Positions 34,809 to 44,977 of a DNA stretch of 64,000 nucleotides are shown here, one piece after another. Within the stretch, counting starts at the first letter, position 1. The number at the start of each line of letters is the position of its first letter. The notes beneath the pieces are model-generated. The model had not been told where the DNA came from. It was given only the letters and a program-made list of their open reading frames with translations, and did not search any database. Source of the stretch: Sphingopyxis sp. Lineage in GTDB: Bacteria > Pseudomonadota > Alphaproteobacteria > Sphingomonadales > Sphingomonadaceae. A program made the position numbers and the translations under genes. The DNA is taken from positions 62,001 to 126,000 of the forward strand of contig NVXM01000008.1 in assembly GCA_002733865.1 (NCBI GenBank), read 5' to 3'.

Positions 34809-36062
34809 ATGGTTTGTCCGGGGTTCAGGGATAATCTATGTCGCAAAACCATGAAAAATATACAGAACAGCAAGCGGACAAAGCAACCGGTGCTCCCGCG
34901 ATCCTATGAGGTTGGGGGCAATCGGCTGCGGCTTATGCGCGCCGCGAAAGAACGCCTGTCTGCGCTGCTGACGACACTCGAAGGGGCAGAACATAGCCTC
35001 AAGCTGTTCTTCTATATGTTTGAGGATGACCGCGTCGGTAAGAGGGTCCTCAAAAGGCTGATCGCGGCCTGCGAGCGCGGGGTTGCAGTGGAAATAATGG
35101 TCGACAGCTTCGGTTCCAATGGCACACCGCGCAAATTCTTTGACCCGCTGATCGAGGCAGGCGGAAAATTCAAGTTTTTCAGCCCGCGATTTTCCTCCAG
35201 CTATTTCGTTCGCAATCATCAAAAGATGGTTATCGCCGATGACTGTCGTGCCCTGATTGGCGGATTCAATATCGCGGACGAATATTTCAATCTGCAGCCC
35301 AAGGAATCTGACACCGGCCTCCAGGACGACAGCTGGGAAGACCTCGGCATGGAGATTGAGGGGCCTGAAGTTTCGAATCTGGCGAACTATTATCGGATGT
35401 TGTCCAATATGGTCTATCGCAACAACGGCAACATGCGCTCTCTGCGGAAGATGGTGCGCCAATGGGATGCCGGCGATGGCCAGTTTCGGTGGCTATTGGG
35501 CGGGCCGAGCAACCGGATGAGCCGATGGGCGGCGGCAATCAAGAAAGACCTCGAGGAGGGCCGCCGACTGGACATGGTGACCGCCTATTTCTCCCCCGGG
35601 CAAGGGCTGTTGCGACGGATTGGCGGACTATCGAAGCGCGGGGGTCAGAGCCGGATTATATTGCCGGGTAAAACCGATAACCCAGCGACGATCGGGGCAA
35701 GCCGGTTGCTATATGGATATCTGCTGAAGCGGAAGGCGCAAATTTTCGAATATCAGCCGCGTCGTTTGCACACCAAATTGGTGATCGTCGATGATGCTGT
35801 GTATATCGGCTCGGCGAACTTCGATTTGCGCAGTCTTTTCATCAATGTCGAAATGATGCTGCGGATCGAAGATGCCGACTTTGCCGAACACGCGCGTTCG
35901 GTGATCGATGTTCTGCATAAAAATACGGAAACCATTACGCGGGAACTCCACAAGTCCCGGGCCTCATTCCTGCATCGCATAGGCTGGACCCTGTCCTATT
36001 TTCTGGTCAATACGCTCGACTATCGGGTGACCCGTCGGCTCAATATCGGTAGCGCGAAATAA
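34809..36062 (+). CDS. Phospholipase D-like / cardiolipin synthase-type protein
   Basis: A 417-residue protein with two HKD phosphodiesterase motifs: NHQKMVIADD (HxKx4D) in the first half and LHTKLVIVDD in the second, each followed by a GGFN/GSANFD turn. Such proteins include ClsB-like cardiolipin synthases and other phosphatidyltransferases. It lacks the N-terminal transmembrane helices of ClsA. A short hydrophobic C-terminal stretch (about 385-400) could touch the membrane. The start is uncertain: ATG 34809 and ATG 34851 both lack a clear ribosome site. Confidence 0.85.
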   Translation: MVCPGFRDNLCRKTMKNIQNSKRTKQPVLPRSYEVGGNRLRLMRAAKERLSALLTTLEGAEHSLKLFFYMFEDDRVGKRVLKRLIAACERGVAVEIMVDSFGSNGTPRKFFDPLIEAGGKFKFFSPRFSSSYFVRNHQKMVIADDCRALIGGFNIADEYFNLQPKESDTGLQDDSWEDLGMEIEGPEVSNLANYYRMLSNMVYRNNGNMRSLRKMVRQWDAGDGQFRWLLGGPSNRMSRWAAAIKKDLEEGRRLDMVTAYFSPGQGLLRRIGGLSKRGGQSRIILPGKTDNPATIGASRLLYGYLLKRKAQIFEYQPRRLHTKLVIVDDAVYIGSANFDLRSLFINVEMMLRIEDADFAEHARSVIDVLHKNTETITRELHKSRASFLHRIGWTLSYFLVNTLDYRVTRRLNIGSAK

Positions 36063-36188
36063 AGCGTGATGGTTGGTACCCGCTAGCCTCGCAGCCGATC
36101 CCGCGCCTTCCGTCGCAACAGAAGAATCGTTCACCGCAATCCACGATTTTAACCCTGTTCAGATAGAAGCCCTTAGCTACAAGGATCT

Positions 36189-37316
36189 ATGAACAATCCG
36201 ATATGCCATGATCGACGACAGATGAAAAATTTTCGGCTGATATTGACCGCGCTGCTGACCGCTGCCCTGGCCGCGTGCGTATCGCCGCCGGACAGGCCGG
36301 TTCCGCAGCAGAGCAGCAGCGCTCCCCCTCCGGTTTATCAGAACAAGGCACCGTCGAGCCAGTCTCCTGCCCAGAGCACGCGCGAACAACCTGATCCGGC
36401 CCTCGTTCGAGAAATCCAGGAATTATGGCGAGCTTTCCCTGGCAAAACCGGGATTGCCGTAAAACGGATCGATGGTGCCTGGGAGTTCGGTTTCCGGCTG
36501 GACGAATATTTTCCCCAGCAGAGCGTTTCCAAACTGTGGGTCGCGATGACCATGCTCGACAAGATCGATCAGGGCAAAGCGTCGCTGTCCGACCCGATCC
36601 GGATTGGCAAGGAAGACCTGACCCTGTTTCATCAGCCAATGGCGGTCGAAGTGGAACGGAACGGGGCGGTTGTGAAGACCGTCTATACGCTGCTCGAAAT
36701 GGCCCTCGCCAGCAGCGACAATACAGCAAATGACGCCTTGCTACGGCATGCTGGCGGCCCCGAGGCGGTGCGCCGCTTCATCGATAAAAACTCTCTCGGC
36801 AAGATTCGCTTCGGACCGGGCGAGCGACTGTTGCAAAGTGGTATCGCCGGGATGGAATGGAAGCAGGACCTGTCCTACCGGAGAAACTTCTATGCGGCGC
36901 GCGCGAAAATTCCGGTCGCGCAGCGGCGCCAATCGCTCGAAGCCTATCTGGCCGATCCGGTTGACGGAGCCAGCCCGCTTGCCATCGCAGGCGCTCTCGA
37001 CAAGCTGGCCCGCGGCGAACTGCTGTCCGACAATTCGACAAAATTGCTCCAGTCGATATTGAAGCGGACGCGCAGCGGTCCAAACCGCCTCAAGGCCGGC
37101 GTACCGGCAGGATGGGAATTTCTGCACAAAACCGGAACCGGGCAAGTGCTGGGAGCGGTCTCTACAGGATATAATGACGTCGGGATCATGACGGCTCCTG
37201 ATGGAACCCGCTATGCTGTTGTGGTGATGCTGGGCGATACGACCGCGTCGATACCGGCCCGGATGCGCCTGATGCAATCGGTCACCCGGGCGGTGGGGCG
37301 CTACCATCCGGGCTAG
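36189..37316 (+). CDS. Serine hydrolase lipoprotein, class A beta-lactamase-like
   Basis: A protein of up to 375 residues with the penicillin-binding fold motifs in order: SVSK (SxxK nucleophile), SDN in ASSDNTAN and KTG in LHKTGTG. No clear ExxLN glutamate follows the SDN motif, so a true class A beta-lactamase is not proven; a carboxypeptidase or esterase is possible. A lipobox LAAC follows a signal peptide, then a proline/serine linker. The peptide would begin more naturally at ATG 36222 (MKNFRL). ATG 36189 has AAGGA only three bases upstream. It converges with the small lipoprotein gene at 37320. Confidence 0.8.
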   Translation: MNNPICHDRRQMKNFRLILTALLTAALAACVSPPDRPVPQQSSSAPPPVYQNKAPSSQSPAQSTREQPDPALVREIQELWRAFPGKTGIAVKRIDGAWEFGFRLDEYFPQQSVSKLWVAMTMLDKIDQGKASLSDPIRIGKEDLTLFHQPMAVEVERNGAVVKTVYTLLEMALASSDNTANDALLRHAGGPEAVRRFIDKNSLGKIRFGPGERLLQSGIAGMEWKQDLSYRRNFYAARAKIPVAQRRQSLEAYLADPVDGASPLAIAGALDKLARGELLSDNSTKLLQSILKRTRSGPNRLKAGVPAGWEFLHKTGTGQVLGAVSTGYNDVGIMTAPDGTRYAVVVMLGDTTASIPARMRLMQSVTRAVGRYHPG

Positions 37317-37319
37317 CGC

Positions 37320-37514
37320 CTATTCGGTGTCAGCCGCGCCAGTGTTTATATTTTCAACATTGTCCGGCGCTGCATTGCGCTCGTCGAGCATTTTTGCCGC
37401 TTCATCCAGCGCCTTTGCCTCACCAACGGTGACTCCGCCCGGACCCGGATCATTCGGTGCCGGGCCGCAGGCGACCAGGCCGGTCAATATCATGGCAGTG
37501 ACAACGCTTCTCAT
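37320..37514 (-). CDS. Small lipoprotein, 64 residues
   Basis: The frame encodes a signal peptide with the lipobox LVAC, followed by a short Pro/Gly/Asp-rich mature part. GGAG five bases upstream of ATG 37514 defines it; the longer frame upstream is a shadow of the Ala-rich lipoprotein gene. No family is recognised. It converges with the serine hydrolase gene, 3 bases away. Confidence 0.65.
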   Translation of the reverse strand: MRSVVTAMILTGLVACGPAPNDPGPGGVTVGEAKALDEAAKMLDERNAAPDNVENINTGAADTE

Positions 37515-37552
37515 GGCTGCTCCATAAAGCCTAAAACGGTCGAACCAAAGAC

Positions 37553-37584
37553 AAAAAAAGGGCCGTCCGAAGACAGCCCTTTTT
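37553..37584 (-). terminator. Intrinsic terminator after the Ala-rich lipoprotein
   Basis: On the minus strand GGGCTGTC-TTCG-GACGGCCC followed by seven Ts: an 8-bp stem with a UUCG tetraloop. It ends the gene at 37603-37914 and sits just before the small lipoprotein gene on the same strand. Confidence 0.88.
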
Positions 37585-37602
37585 CGAAATTGCTGAAAAA
37601 AC

Positions 37603-37914
37603 TTAATTGGCAGCTTTTTCGGCAGCGTCTGCAGCTTCCTTGGCAGCGGTGCCAGCAGCGTCAGCAGCGTCTTCAGCAGCATCGGCGGCTTTGTCAGCTG
37701 CATCAGCGGCTTCTGCGGTCGCTTCAGCAGCCGCGTCGCCCATGGCGTCGGCAGCGCCTTCAGCTGCATCCATGGCGTCAGCAGCAGCTTCTTCAGCCGT
37801 TGCTTCGGTGCCGTCTACTGTTTCTTCTGCACCAGTTTCGGCATTATCTGCACCGGAACATGCGGCCAAGCCCAGCGCAGCGGCAAAAACGATCGATGTT
37901 GTAACTTTTTTCAT
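37603..37914 (-). CDS. Alanine-rich lipoprotein, 103 residues
   Basis: A lipoprotein signal (lipobox LAAC, Cys19) is followed by a mature part made almost entirely of Ala, Asp, Glu and some Lys in AADAAEDAAD-like repeats. This suggests one long amphipathic helix or coiled coil, comparable to Lpp-type spacers but without sequence homology that I can name. The composition makes homology calls unreliable. A tetraloop terminator follows. Confidence 0.75.
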   Translation of the reverse strand: MKKVTTSIVFAAALGLAACSGADNAETGAEETVDGTEATAEEAAADAMDAAEGAADAMGDAAAEATAEAADAADKAADAAEDAADAAGTAAKEAADAAEKAAN

Positions 37915-38110
37915 AGCGGTAACCCTCTATTGTCATTCTCAAAAAACCATGCAGGCCCGGAAGTCTTGTACATCCGTTGACCTACGGTCGGCAGCTTTAG
38001 CGAGAGGAGGAATTGAACGCAATGCAGAACCCTTTGCAGCGCTGTGGGTCAATGTAAATTCTGTTTCATATAGCGCGTCAAGGAAAGCCAGTCCTAGCAA
38101 ATCAAGTCGA

Positions 38111-38139
38111 TTGACCAGATATAAAGATTTCTTTATATA
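38111..38139 (+). promoter_or_regulatory. Promoter and palindromic operator of the methionine operon
   Basis: TTGACC (38111-38116), 17 bases, then TATATA (38134-38139), a near-ideal sigma-70 promoter. A perfect 20-bp inverted repeat ATATAAAGA-TT-TCTTTATAT (38119-38138) fills the spacer and overlaps the -10. Its position would block RNA polymerase, and it resembles ATAAAGATATCTTTAT-type SahR sites. The start codon at 38149 is only about 3 bases from the expected transcription start. Confidence 0.8.
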
Positions 38140-38148
38140 GCATTCTAC

Positions 38149-39168
38149 ATGGACGATATCCTGAACATTTTTAGAGCCTTGTCGGACCCTACGCGGTTGC
38201 GAATCGTGCTTTTGCTGCAAAAGATGGAATTGGCCGTCGGCGAGCTGGCGCAAATTCTGGATCAAAGCCAGCCCCGTATTTCCAGGCATATCAGGATATT
38301 GGACGAAGCAGGCCTGGCAGCACGCCGCAAGGAAGGAAGCTGGGTTTTCCTGAAGCCCGGTCCAGCGGCGGAACTCGAAATATTGGGGCGGATCTTCCGC
38401 TCTGAAAAAGTCGCGCAGTCCGAACAGGCGGTACAGGATCAGGCCCAGTTGTCTCTGGTCCGCAAAGCCCGCGCCGAAATGGCAGAGCGCTATTTTGCGG
38501 CCCATGCCAAAGAATGGGATGCCATCCGGTCACTCCATCTGCCCGAAGCCGAGGTAGAGGGTGCGATGCTAGCGCTTTTGCAAGACGCTCCACTTGGCAA
38601 GATGCTGGATATAGGAACCGGAACGGGACGGATGATCGAACTGTTCGGGGCCGCTGCGCAATCGGTTGTCGCGATCGACAACAGCCCGGAAATGCTGCGG
38701 CTGGCCCGGGCAAAATTGCTCGAAAGCGAAACTTCGAGCGGGTCCGATATAGTCCAGAAAACGGAGTTGAAGCAGGGCGATTTCAATCATTTGCCACTGC
38801 AAAACAGCGCGGTCGACAGTGTCATCCTCCATCAGGTGTTGCATTATGCCCAGCATCCCGAAGCCGTATTGCTGGAAGTATCCCGCGTACTGAAATCCGG
38901 CGGCCTCGTGCTGATCGCGGATTTCGCCGCCCATGACCGGGAGGAGCTCCGCACTGACCATGCCCACGCGCGCCTTGGCTTTAGCGATGACAGCATGAAA
39001 CATTGGCTGACCGCGTCCAAGCTTGAACTGGTTCAGATCAAAACGCTGGACGGCGGTGCGTTGACCGTAAAAATTTGGGTAGCGACCAAACCGGCTATTC
39101 CCAGCCTTCATTCCGATTCCGACCGACTGGCATCACCAGCCGCAACCTTGAAAAGAGCATCAGCATGA
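38149..39168 (+). CDS. ArsR-type regulator fused to SAM methyltransferase (SahR-like)
   Basis: A 339-residue fusion. An ArsR/SmtB winged helix (about 1-80, LSDPTRLRIVLLL ... QPRISRHIRIL) is joined to a class I methyltransferase fold with the SAM loop KMLDIGTGTG (151-160). Such fusions, next to methionine-cycle genes, are the S-adenosylhomocysteine-responsive regulators described as SahR. The methyltransferase domain probably senses SAH rather than methylating, which is my inference. It overlaps metF by 4 bases (ATGA) and stands first in sahR-metF-metH. No Shine-Dalgarno is visible; the mRNA is probably leaderless or nearly so. Confidence 0.88.
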   Translation: MDDILNIFRALSDPTRLRIVLLLQKMELAVGELAQILDQSQPRISRHIRILDEAGLAARRKEGSWVFLKPGPAAELEILGRIFRSEKVAQSEQAVQDQAQLSLVRKARAEMAERYFAAHAKEWDAIRSLHLPEAEVEGAMLALLQDAPLGKMLDIGTGTGRMIELFGAAAQSVVAIDNSPEMLRLARAKLLESETSSGSDIVQKTELKQGDFNHLPLQNSAVDSVILHQVLHYAQHPEAVLLEVSRVLKSGGLVLIADFAAHDREELRTDHAHARLGFSDDSMKHWLTASKLELVQIKTLDGGALTVKIWVATKPAIPSLHSDSDRLASPAATLKRASA

Positions 39169-40121
39169 CCAACCCAACCCGGCCCATGGGCCTGATCGAA
39201 CTGGAAGAAGCAAAACGGGCGCTTGATGTGCCGCTGTTTGCGGGGTTGAGCGGTGATGCTGACGTTTCCTTCGAATTTTTCCCGCCAAAATCCGATAAGA
39301 TGGAAAAGACCCTGTGGGACAGCGTTGTTACGCTCGAACCGCTCAATCCGCGGTTTGTGTCGGTGACCTATGGCGCTGGCGGCACCACCCGGGAACGCAC
39401 CCATGCCACGGTTGCCCGCATCGCCAGGGAGACCGATATACCGGCGGCAGCACATCTGACCTGCGTCGGGGCGAGCAAGGCGGAAATCGCCGAGGTGGCT
39501 CAATCCTATTGGGATGCCGGTGTACGGCATATTGTGGCCCTGCGCGGCGATCCTCCCGCCGAAGGCCAGGCCTTCGAGCCGCATCCGCAAGGCTATGCGA
39601 GCGCGGCAGAGCTGGTAAAAGGCCTGACCGACATTGCGCCGTTTGAAATTTCGGTTGCCGCCTATCCTGAGACCCATCCGGAAGCCAATTGCCCGCAGAG
39701 CGATCTCGACAATCTGAAACGCAAGCTGGATGCGGGCGCGACCCGCGCGATCACGCAATTCTTCTTCACCGCAGAAGCCTTTTTCCGGTTCCGCGACGCA
39801 GCAGCGGCAGCCGGTATCGATGCTGAGCTGGTGCCCGGCATTCTGCCGGTCTCCAACGTCGCCCAGACCCGCAAATTTGCGGGCATGTGCGGCGCGGAAA
39901 TCCCGACATGGATGAATGATCTGTTCGAGGGGCTGGACGACCACCCGTCCGCACGACAGCTGATCGCCGCCACGGTCGCGGCGGAGCTGTGCCGCAAGCT
40001 CTATGCCGGAGGCGTTCGCCAATTTCATTTTTACACGCTCAACCGGGCTGAACTCAGCTACGCGATCTGCCATTTGCTGGGCAAGCGTCCGGCTGGTGCA
40101 CAACAGGAGAAAGCGGCATGA
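39165..40121 (+). CDS. metF: 5,10-methylenetetrahydrofolate reductase
   Basis: A 318-residue FAD-dependent reductase that makes 5-methyl-THF for methionine synthesis. The FEFFPPKSDKME opening, GAGGTTRERT, TCVGASKAE and ALRGDPP motifs are typical. The start ATG overlaps the regulator stop (ATGA, 39165-39168) and its own stop overlaps the next gene in the same way (40118-40121), so the operon is translationally coupled throughout. The open frame starting at 39075 is an extension into the upstream gene. Confidence 0.95.
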   Translation: MTNPTRPMGLIELEEAKRALDVPLFAGLSGDADVSFEFFPPKSDKMEKTLWDSVVTLEPLNPRFVSVTYGAGGTTRERTHATVARIARETDIPAAAHLTCVGASKAEIAEVAQSYWDAGVRHIVALRGDPPAEGQAFEPHPQGYASAAELVKGLTDIAPFEISVAAYPETHPEANCPQSDLDNLKRKLDAGATRAITQFFFTAEAFFRFRDAAAAAGIDAELVPGILPVSNVAQTRKFAGMCGAEIPTWMNDLFEGLDDHPSARQLIAATVAAELCRKLYAGGVRQFHFYTLNRAELSYAICHLLGKRPAGAQQEKAA

Positions 40122-41167
40122 CCAGCGCACGCGAACAACTGCACAAACTAGCCGCCGACCGCATTCTGGTGTTCGATGGTGGCTATGGTACCGCCATCCA
40201 GAATTACAAACTGAGCGAAGACGATTATCGCGGCGATCTTGACCTGACCGACGACCAGAAGGGCAATAACGACCTGCTTAGCCTGACCCGGCCGGATATC
40301 ATCGAAGCGATCCACACATCCTATCTCGAAAGCGGTGCGGATATTATCGAAACCAATACATTCAGCTCCACCGTGATCAGCCAGGCGGATTACGGCTGCG
40401 AGCATCTGGTCCGCGACCTGAATGTCAAATCGGCGGAAATTGCGCGCGCTGCCTGTGACAAGGCCGAAGCCAAAGATGGACGGCCGCGCTTTGTCGCTGG
40501 CTCGATTGGACCAACCAACAAGACTCTGTCCCTGTCCCCCGATGTCAATGATCCCGGTTTTCGGGAGATTGACTATGACTATCTGAAAGGCGTCTATCGC
40601 GATCAGTGCGATGCGCTGACTGATGGCGGCGTCGATTTCCTGCTGATCGAGACGATCTTCGATACACTCAACGCCAAATGTGCCGGCATGGCAGCGATGG
40701 AAGCGGCAGAAGCCAGTGGCCGGGATGTGCCGCTGATGATTTCGATGACGCTGACCGATCTGTCCGGGCGGAACCTGTCGGGGCATACGGTCGAGGCGTT
40801 CTGGCACGCAGTGCGGCACCTGAAACCGCTGACCATCGGTCTCAACTGTTCCTTCGGTGCTGACCAGCTGCGTCCCCATCTGGCGATGCTGGCAAAGGAA
40901 GCCGACTGCCTGATCATGGCCTATCCCAATGCCGGCCTGCCGAACGAGCTGGGAGAATATGACGAAATGCCGCAGGAAACAGCAGAACTGATCGGTGACT
41001 GGCTCAAAGACCGGCTGGTCAATATTGTTGGCGGCTGCTGCGGCACGACGCCGGAGCATATCGCAGCCATTGCCAAGGCTGTGTCCGACCAGGAACCGCG
41101 CACGATACCTGAGGTTACGGTCCGGACGCGGCTTTCCGGACTGGAGCCGTTCACAATGGCGGCCTGA
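40118..41167 (+). CDS. metH: Methionine synthase, homocysteine-binding module (separate gene)
   Basis: A 349-residue betaine-homocysteine/Hcy methyltransferase domain equal to the first module of cobalamin-dependent MetH. The zinc cysteines are present: Cys244 in LNCSFG and Cys307-Cys308 in [10 protein letters not shown]. The module presents homocysteine to methylcobalamin carried by the partner gene at 41269. The stop of metF overlaps the start by 4 bases. The module is split from the rest of MetH, a layout common in sphingomonads. Confidence 0.92.
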   Translation: MTSAREQLHKLAADRILVFDGGYGTAIQNYKLSEDDYRGDLDLTDDQKGNNDLLSLTRPDIIEAIHTSYLESGADIIETNTFSSTVISQADYGCEHLVRDLNVKSAEIARAACDKAEAKDGRPRFVAGSIGPTNKTLSLSPDVNDPGFREIDYDYLKGVYRDQCDALTDGGVDFLLIETIFDTLNAKCAGMAAMEAAEASGRDVPLMISMTLTDLSGRNLSGHTVEAFWHAVRHLKPLTIGLNCSFGADQLRPHLAMLAKEADCLIMAYPNAGLPNELGEYDEMPQETAELIGDWLKDRLVNIVGGCCGTTPEHIAAIAKAVSDQEPRTIPEVTVRTRLSGLEPFTMAA

Positions 41168-41268
41168 ATGATCAGCAGCCTTTCCCGGTGCACGCCGAGC
41201 GACGTGCGGCCGGCGCTACCAGAATTTTTCTCGGCTCCTCCAGAGACCAACGGATACCATCAAATCAA

Positions 41269-43884
41269 ATGACACAGACCTCCTCCACCAATTTCGTCAA
41301 TATCGGCGAGCGCACCAATGTTACCGGATCGGCGCGCTTCAAGAAGCTCGTCCTCAACGATGATTATGAAGCCGCCGTCGAGGTCGCCCGCCAGCAGGTC
41401 GAGAACGGCGCGCAGGTGATCGACATCAACATGGATGAAGGCCTGCTTGACGCGCATCATGCGATGACCACATTTCTCAAGTTGATCTCCGCCGAACCCG
41501 ATATCGCGCGGGTGCCGGTGATGATCGACAGCTCGAAATGGTCGGTGATCGAGGCGGGTCTGAAATGCGTGTCGGGCAAGCCGATCGTCAACAGCATATC
41601 GATGAAGGAAGGCGAAGAGCAGTTTCTCGATCACGCGCGCAAATGCATGGCTTATGGGGCCGCCGTCGTGGTCATGGCATTTGACGAAACCGGACAAGCG
41701 GATACCAAGGAACGCAAGGTCGAAATTTGCGAGCGCGCCTATAAACTGCTGACCGGTATCGGCTTTCCGCCGGAAGACATCATCTTCGATCCCAATGTCT
41801 TCGCAATCGCGACCGGTATCGACGAACACCGCCGCTACGGTATCGATTTCATCGAGGCGACGCGGGAAATCCGCAAGCGCTGCCCGCATGTCCATATCTC
41901 CGGCGGCCTGTCCAACCTGTCGTTCAGCTTCCGCGGCAACGAGCCGGTGCGCAAGGCGATGCACAGCGTCTTTCTCTACCACGCGATCCCTGCGGGCATG
42001 GACATGGCGATTGTCAACGCCGGCCAACTCGACATCTATGACGATATCGATCCCGAGCTGCGCGAACTGTGCGAAGATGTGATCTTCGACCGCCGCGAGG
42101 ATGCCACCGACCGGCTGATCACGCTGGCGGAGAAATTCCGCGGCACCGACGAGGTCGCGGAAAAGGCAGCGGCGGAATGGCGCGGCTATGAAGTGCACAA
42201 GCGACTCGAACACGCGCTGGTCAAGGGCATCGACGCGCATATTGTCGATGACACGGAAGAAATGCGCGTAGCGGTCAAGGATCGCGGCGGCCGCCCGATC
42301 GAGGTGATCGAAGGTCCGTTGATGGACGGCATGAATGTCGTCGGCGACCTGTTCGGTTCGGGCAAGATGTTCCTGCCGCAGGTCGTGAAATCCGCGCGGG
42401 TGATGAAAAAGGCCGTCGCTCATCTCTTTCCCTATATCGAGGCGGAAAAGGACGAGAATGCCAAGGGCAAGGGCAAGATCATCATGGCCACGGTCAAGGG
42501 CGATGTGCACGATATCGGCAAGAATATCGTCGGCGTGGTGCTGCAGTGTAATGGTTTCGAGGTCATCGATCTTGGCGTGATGGTGTCCTGGACGGACATC
42601 TTGAAGGCGGCGAATGAAAATGACGCGGATATCATTGGCCTGTCCGGCCTGATCACCCCGTCACTCGACGAGATGGTCACTGTTGCCGAAGAAATGGAGC
42701 GGGCGAAAATGCAGATGCCGCTGCTGATCGGCGGTGCCACCACGTCCAAGACCCACACCGCGCTGCGCATCGAACCGGCCTATAGCGGCCCGACCATCCA
42801 TGTGCTGGATGCCAGCCGCGCCGTCGGCGTTGCCTCGCAACTGGTCAGCGACACCCAGGCGCTCGGCTTTATCGCCAAGACGCGGGAAGATTATGAACTG
42901 GTGCGGATCGCCCGAGCCGGAAAAACGGGCAAGAAGCTGTCGACCATCGAAGAGGCGCGCGCCAATGCCGCCGAAATCGATATGACGCTAAAGGCACCGG
43001 CACCCGCCAAACCAGGCCTGCATGTCTACGAAGACTGGGACCTGGCAGAATTGCGGAAATATATAGACTGGACTCCGTTTTTCAGGGCCTGGGAACTGGC
43101 CGGCAATTATCCGGCCATCCTGACCGACAAGATTGTCGGCGAGAGCGCCAGCGATCTGTTTCGCGATGCACAGGCGATGCTCGACACAATCATCGAGGAA
43201 AAGTGGCTAACTGCGAAAGGGGTGGTCGGCCTGTGGCGGGCGCGACGCGACGGTGATGATATTCTGGTGTCACCCGAAAATGAGGAATATAGCTTGCCGA
43301 TGCTGCGGCAGCAGGTCGTCAAGCGGGGCGGCAAACCAAACAACTGCCTTGCTGACTTTATCGACGAACAGGATGACTGGTTCGGCGGTTTTGCGGTCAC
43401 AGCCGGTCATGGCATCGAGGAGCATGTCCAGCGGTTCGAAATGGACAAGGATGACTATAACAGCATCCTCCTGAAAGCGCTGGCCGACCGGCTCGCCGAA
43501 GCTTTTGCCGAACGCATGCATGAACATGTGCGTAAGGACTTGTGGGGCTATGCAGCGGACGAAAAATTGAACAATCAGGATCTCGTTCGCGAAAAATATC
43601 AGGGCATCCGCCCTGCCCCCGGCTATCCGGCTTGCCCGGACCATAGTCTGAAGCCGATCCTGTTCGACATGCTCGACGCAACAAAAAACACCGGCATTGA
43701 GCTGACCACCAGTTTCGCGATGACGCCGACGGCTGCGGTTTCGGGCTTCTACTTTGCCCACCCGCAGGCTGACTATTTCGGGGTTGCGCGGATCGGCGAA
43801 GACCAGGTTGAAGAATATGCCGAACGGCGCGGCGCCACTCTTGACCAGGCGCGCCAGTGGCTGCGCCCCAATTTGAACGAATAG
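41269..43884 (+). CDS. metH: Methionine synthase, folate, cobalamin and activation modules
   Basis: An 871-residue protein holding the other three MetH modules. The pterin-binding domain (about 1-290) includes [14 protein letters not shown]. The cobalamin domain has the ligand motif DVHDIG (412-417, His414). The C-terminal AdoMet activation domain (about 545-865) ends with [15 protein letters not shown] and the [12 protein letters not shown] motif. Together with the gene at 40118 it forms a complete MetH. The start MTQTSSTNF is preferred over a GTG at 41188; neither has a strong ribosome site, and translation may follow the upstream gene (gap 101 bases). Confidence 0.93.
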   Translation: MTQTSSTNFVNIGERTNVTGSARFKKLVLNDDYEAAVEVARQQVENGAQVIDINMDEGLLDAHHAMTTFLKLISAEPDIARVPVMIDSSKWSVIEAGLKCVSGKPIVNSISMKEGEEQFLDHARKCMAYGAAVVVMAFDETGQADTKERKVEICERAYKLLTGIGFPPEDIIFDPNVFAIATGIDEHRRYGIDFIEATREIRKRCPHVHISGGLSNLSFSFRGNEPVRKAMHSVFLYHAIPAGMDMAIVNAGQLDIYDDIDPELRELCEDVIFDRREDATDRLITLAEKFRGTDEVAEKAAAEWRGYEVHKRLEHALVKGIDAHIVDDTEEMRVAVKDRGGRPIEVIEGPLMDGMNVVGDLFGSGKMFLPQVVKSARVMKKAVAHLFPYIEAEKDENAKGKGKIIMATVKGDVHDIGKNIVGVVLQCNGFEVIDLGVMVSWTDILKAANENDADIIGLSGLITPSLDEMVTVAEEMERAKMQMPLLIGGATTSKTHTALRIEPAYSGPTIHVLDASRAVGVASQLVSDTQALGFIAKTREDYELVRIARAGKTGKKLSTIEEARANAAEIDMTLKAPAPAKPGLHVYEDWDLAELRKYIDWTPFFRAWELAGNYPAILTDKIVGESASDLFRDAQAMLDTIIEEKWLTAKGVVGLWRARRDGDDILVSPENEEYSLPMLRQQVVKRGGKPNNCLADFIDEQDDWFGGFAVTAGHGIEEHVQRFEMDKDDYNSILLKALADRLAEAFAERMHEHVRKDLWGYAADEKLNNQDLVREKYQGIRPAPGYPACPDHSLKPILFDMLDATKNTGIELTTSFAMTPTAAVSGFYFAHPQADYFGVARIGEDQVEEYAERRGATLDQARQWLRPNLNE

Positions 43885-44017
43885 GCCTCCGCGGTTAACC
43901 CTTTAACTTCTTCCGCTCAGCCTGAATTCATCTGGGACAGGCCAAGCTTAAATATTGTTTGATATCGCGGCTGGCGATATTGAAAATATTCTATTCTCTC
44001 GAGTCAGGATGACCGAA

Positions 44018-44962
44018 ATGACCTTTAAATCCCCGCTGATAGCTGCGGCCCTGATGGCGACTGTGGCCGGAACCGCCGCTGACGCCCAGCGCACCGCGCC
44101 GTTTACTATCGCCGAAACCGGCGCGACCTTTTCGCGGCTGGCCGATGCTGTGGAGGCCGTTGGCGGCAATAATGCCACCATCATGATCGCACCGGGCGCT
44201 TACCGCGATTGCGCAGTGCAGGACGCGGGCCGGATCACCTACAAGGCATCCATTCCGGGCCGCACGATTTTTGACGGCGGTATCTGCGAAGAAAAGGCAA
44301 CGCTCGTCCTCCGCGGCAAGGCCGCAACCATCGACGGGATCATTTTCCAGAATCAGCGGGTCCCCGATGGCAATGGTGCCGGTATCCGGATCGAGCGCGG
44401 CGATCTCTACGTCTATAACGCTCTGTTCCGCAACGCCGAAGAAGGCATTTTGAGCTCCGATGATGAAAGCGCGGAAATTGTCATCGACCGGTCCTCCTTT
44501 CAGCGGCTGGGGCGCTGCGATCGCGGCCTGTCCTGCGCGCACAGCATCTATATCGGTTATTTCGGCTCGCTCAAGGTCACCAACAGCCGCTTCGAAAAAG
44601 GCAATGGCGGGCATTATGTCAAAACCCGCACCGGACGAGTGACGATAACCAACAACAGCTTTGACGACACCCAGGGTCGCAACACCAATTACATGATTGA
44701 CCTGCCCGCCGGTGCCACGGGCGTGATCAGCGGCAATGTCTTTGTGCAGGGCCAGAACAAGGAAAACTGGAGCGCCTTCATCGCGGTGGCGGCGGAAGAC
44801 ACAGACCATAGTTCCAATGGCCTCAATATCCACTCCAACAGCGCATCGCTGGCCAAGGGCGTACAACGGAACACCTGGTTCGTCGCAGACTGGAGCGGTG
44901 ACCAGATCAGGATCGCCAACAACAGCCTCGGCAGGGGTTTAACCCGCTACGAGCGGCGCTAA
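44018..44962 (+). CDS. Exported right-handed beta-helix protein
   Basis: A protein of about 314 residues with a signal peptide (about 1-24, ADAQ). It is followed by repeating short strands of the parallel beta-helix type (VTNSRFEKG, VTITNNSFDDT, ANNSLGRG), as in polysaccharide lyases and carbohydrate-modifying enzymes. No catalytic signature was recognised. Four cysteines (in CAVQ, GICEE, RCDRG, LSCAH) may form disulfides. ATG 44018 has AGGA eight bases upstream and is preferred to ATG 44009. Confidence 0.75.
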   Translation: MTFKSPLIAAALMATVAGTAADAQRTAPFTIAETGATFSRLADAVEAVGGNNATIMIAPGAYRDCAVQDAGRITYKASIPGRTIFDGGICEEKATLVLRGKAATIDGIIFQNQRVPDGNGAGIRIERGDLYVYNALFRNAEEGILSSDDESAEIVIDRSSFQRLGRCDRGLSCAHSIYIGYFGSLKVTNSRFEKGNGGHYVKTRTGRVTITNNSFDDTQGRNTNYMIDLPAGATGVISGNVFVQGQNKENWSAFIAVAAEDTDHSSNGLNIHSNSASLAKGVQRNTWFVADWSGDQIRIANNSLGRGLTRYERR

Positions 44963-44977
44963 GCTCAGACGTCGGGG

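Noticed and set aside
36189..37316. Firm call as a beta-lactamase resistance gene
   Set aside because: SxxK, SDN and KTG are present, but no clear class A glutamate motif is visible, and the protein looks like a cell-wall lipoprotein hydrolase. I kept the broader call.
41260..42510. 416-residue minus-strand frame inside metH
   Set aside because: Antisense to metH, whose motifs are intact.
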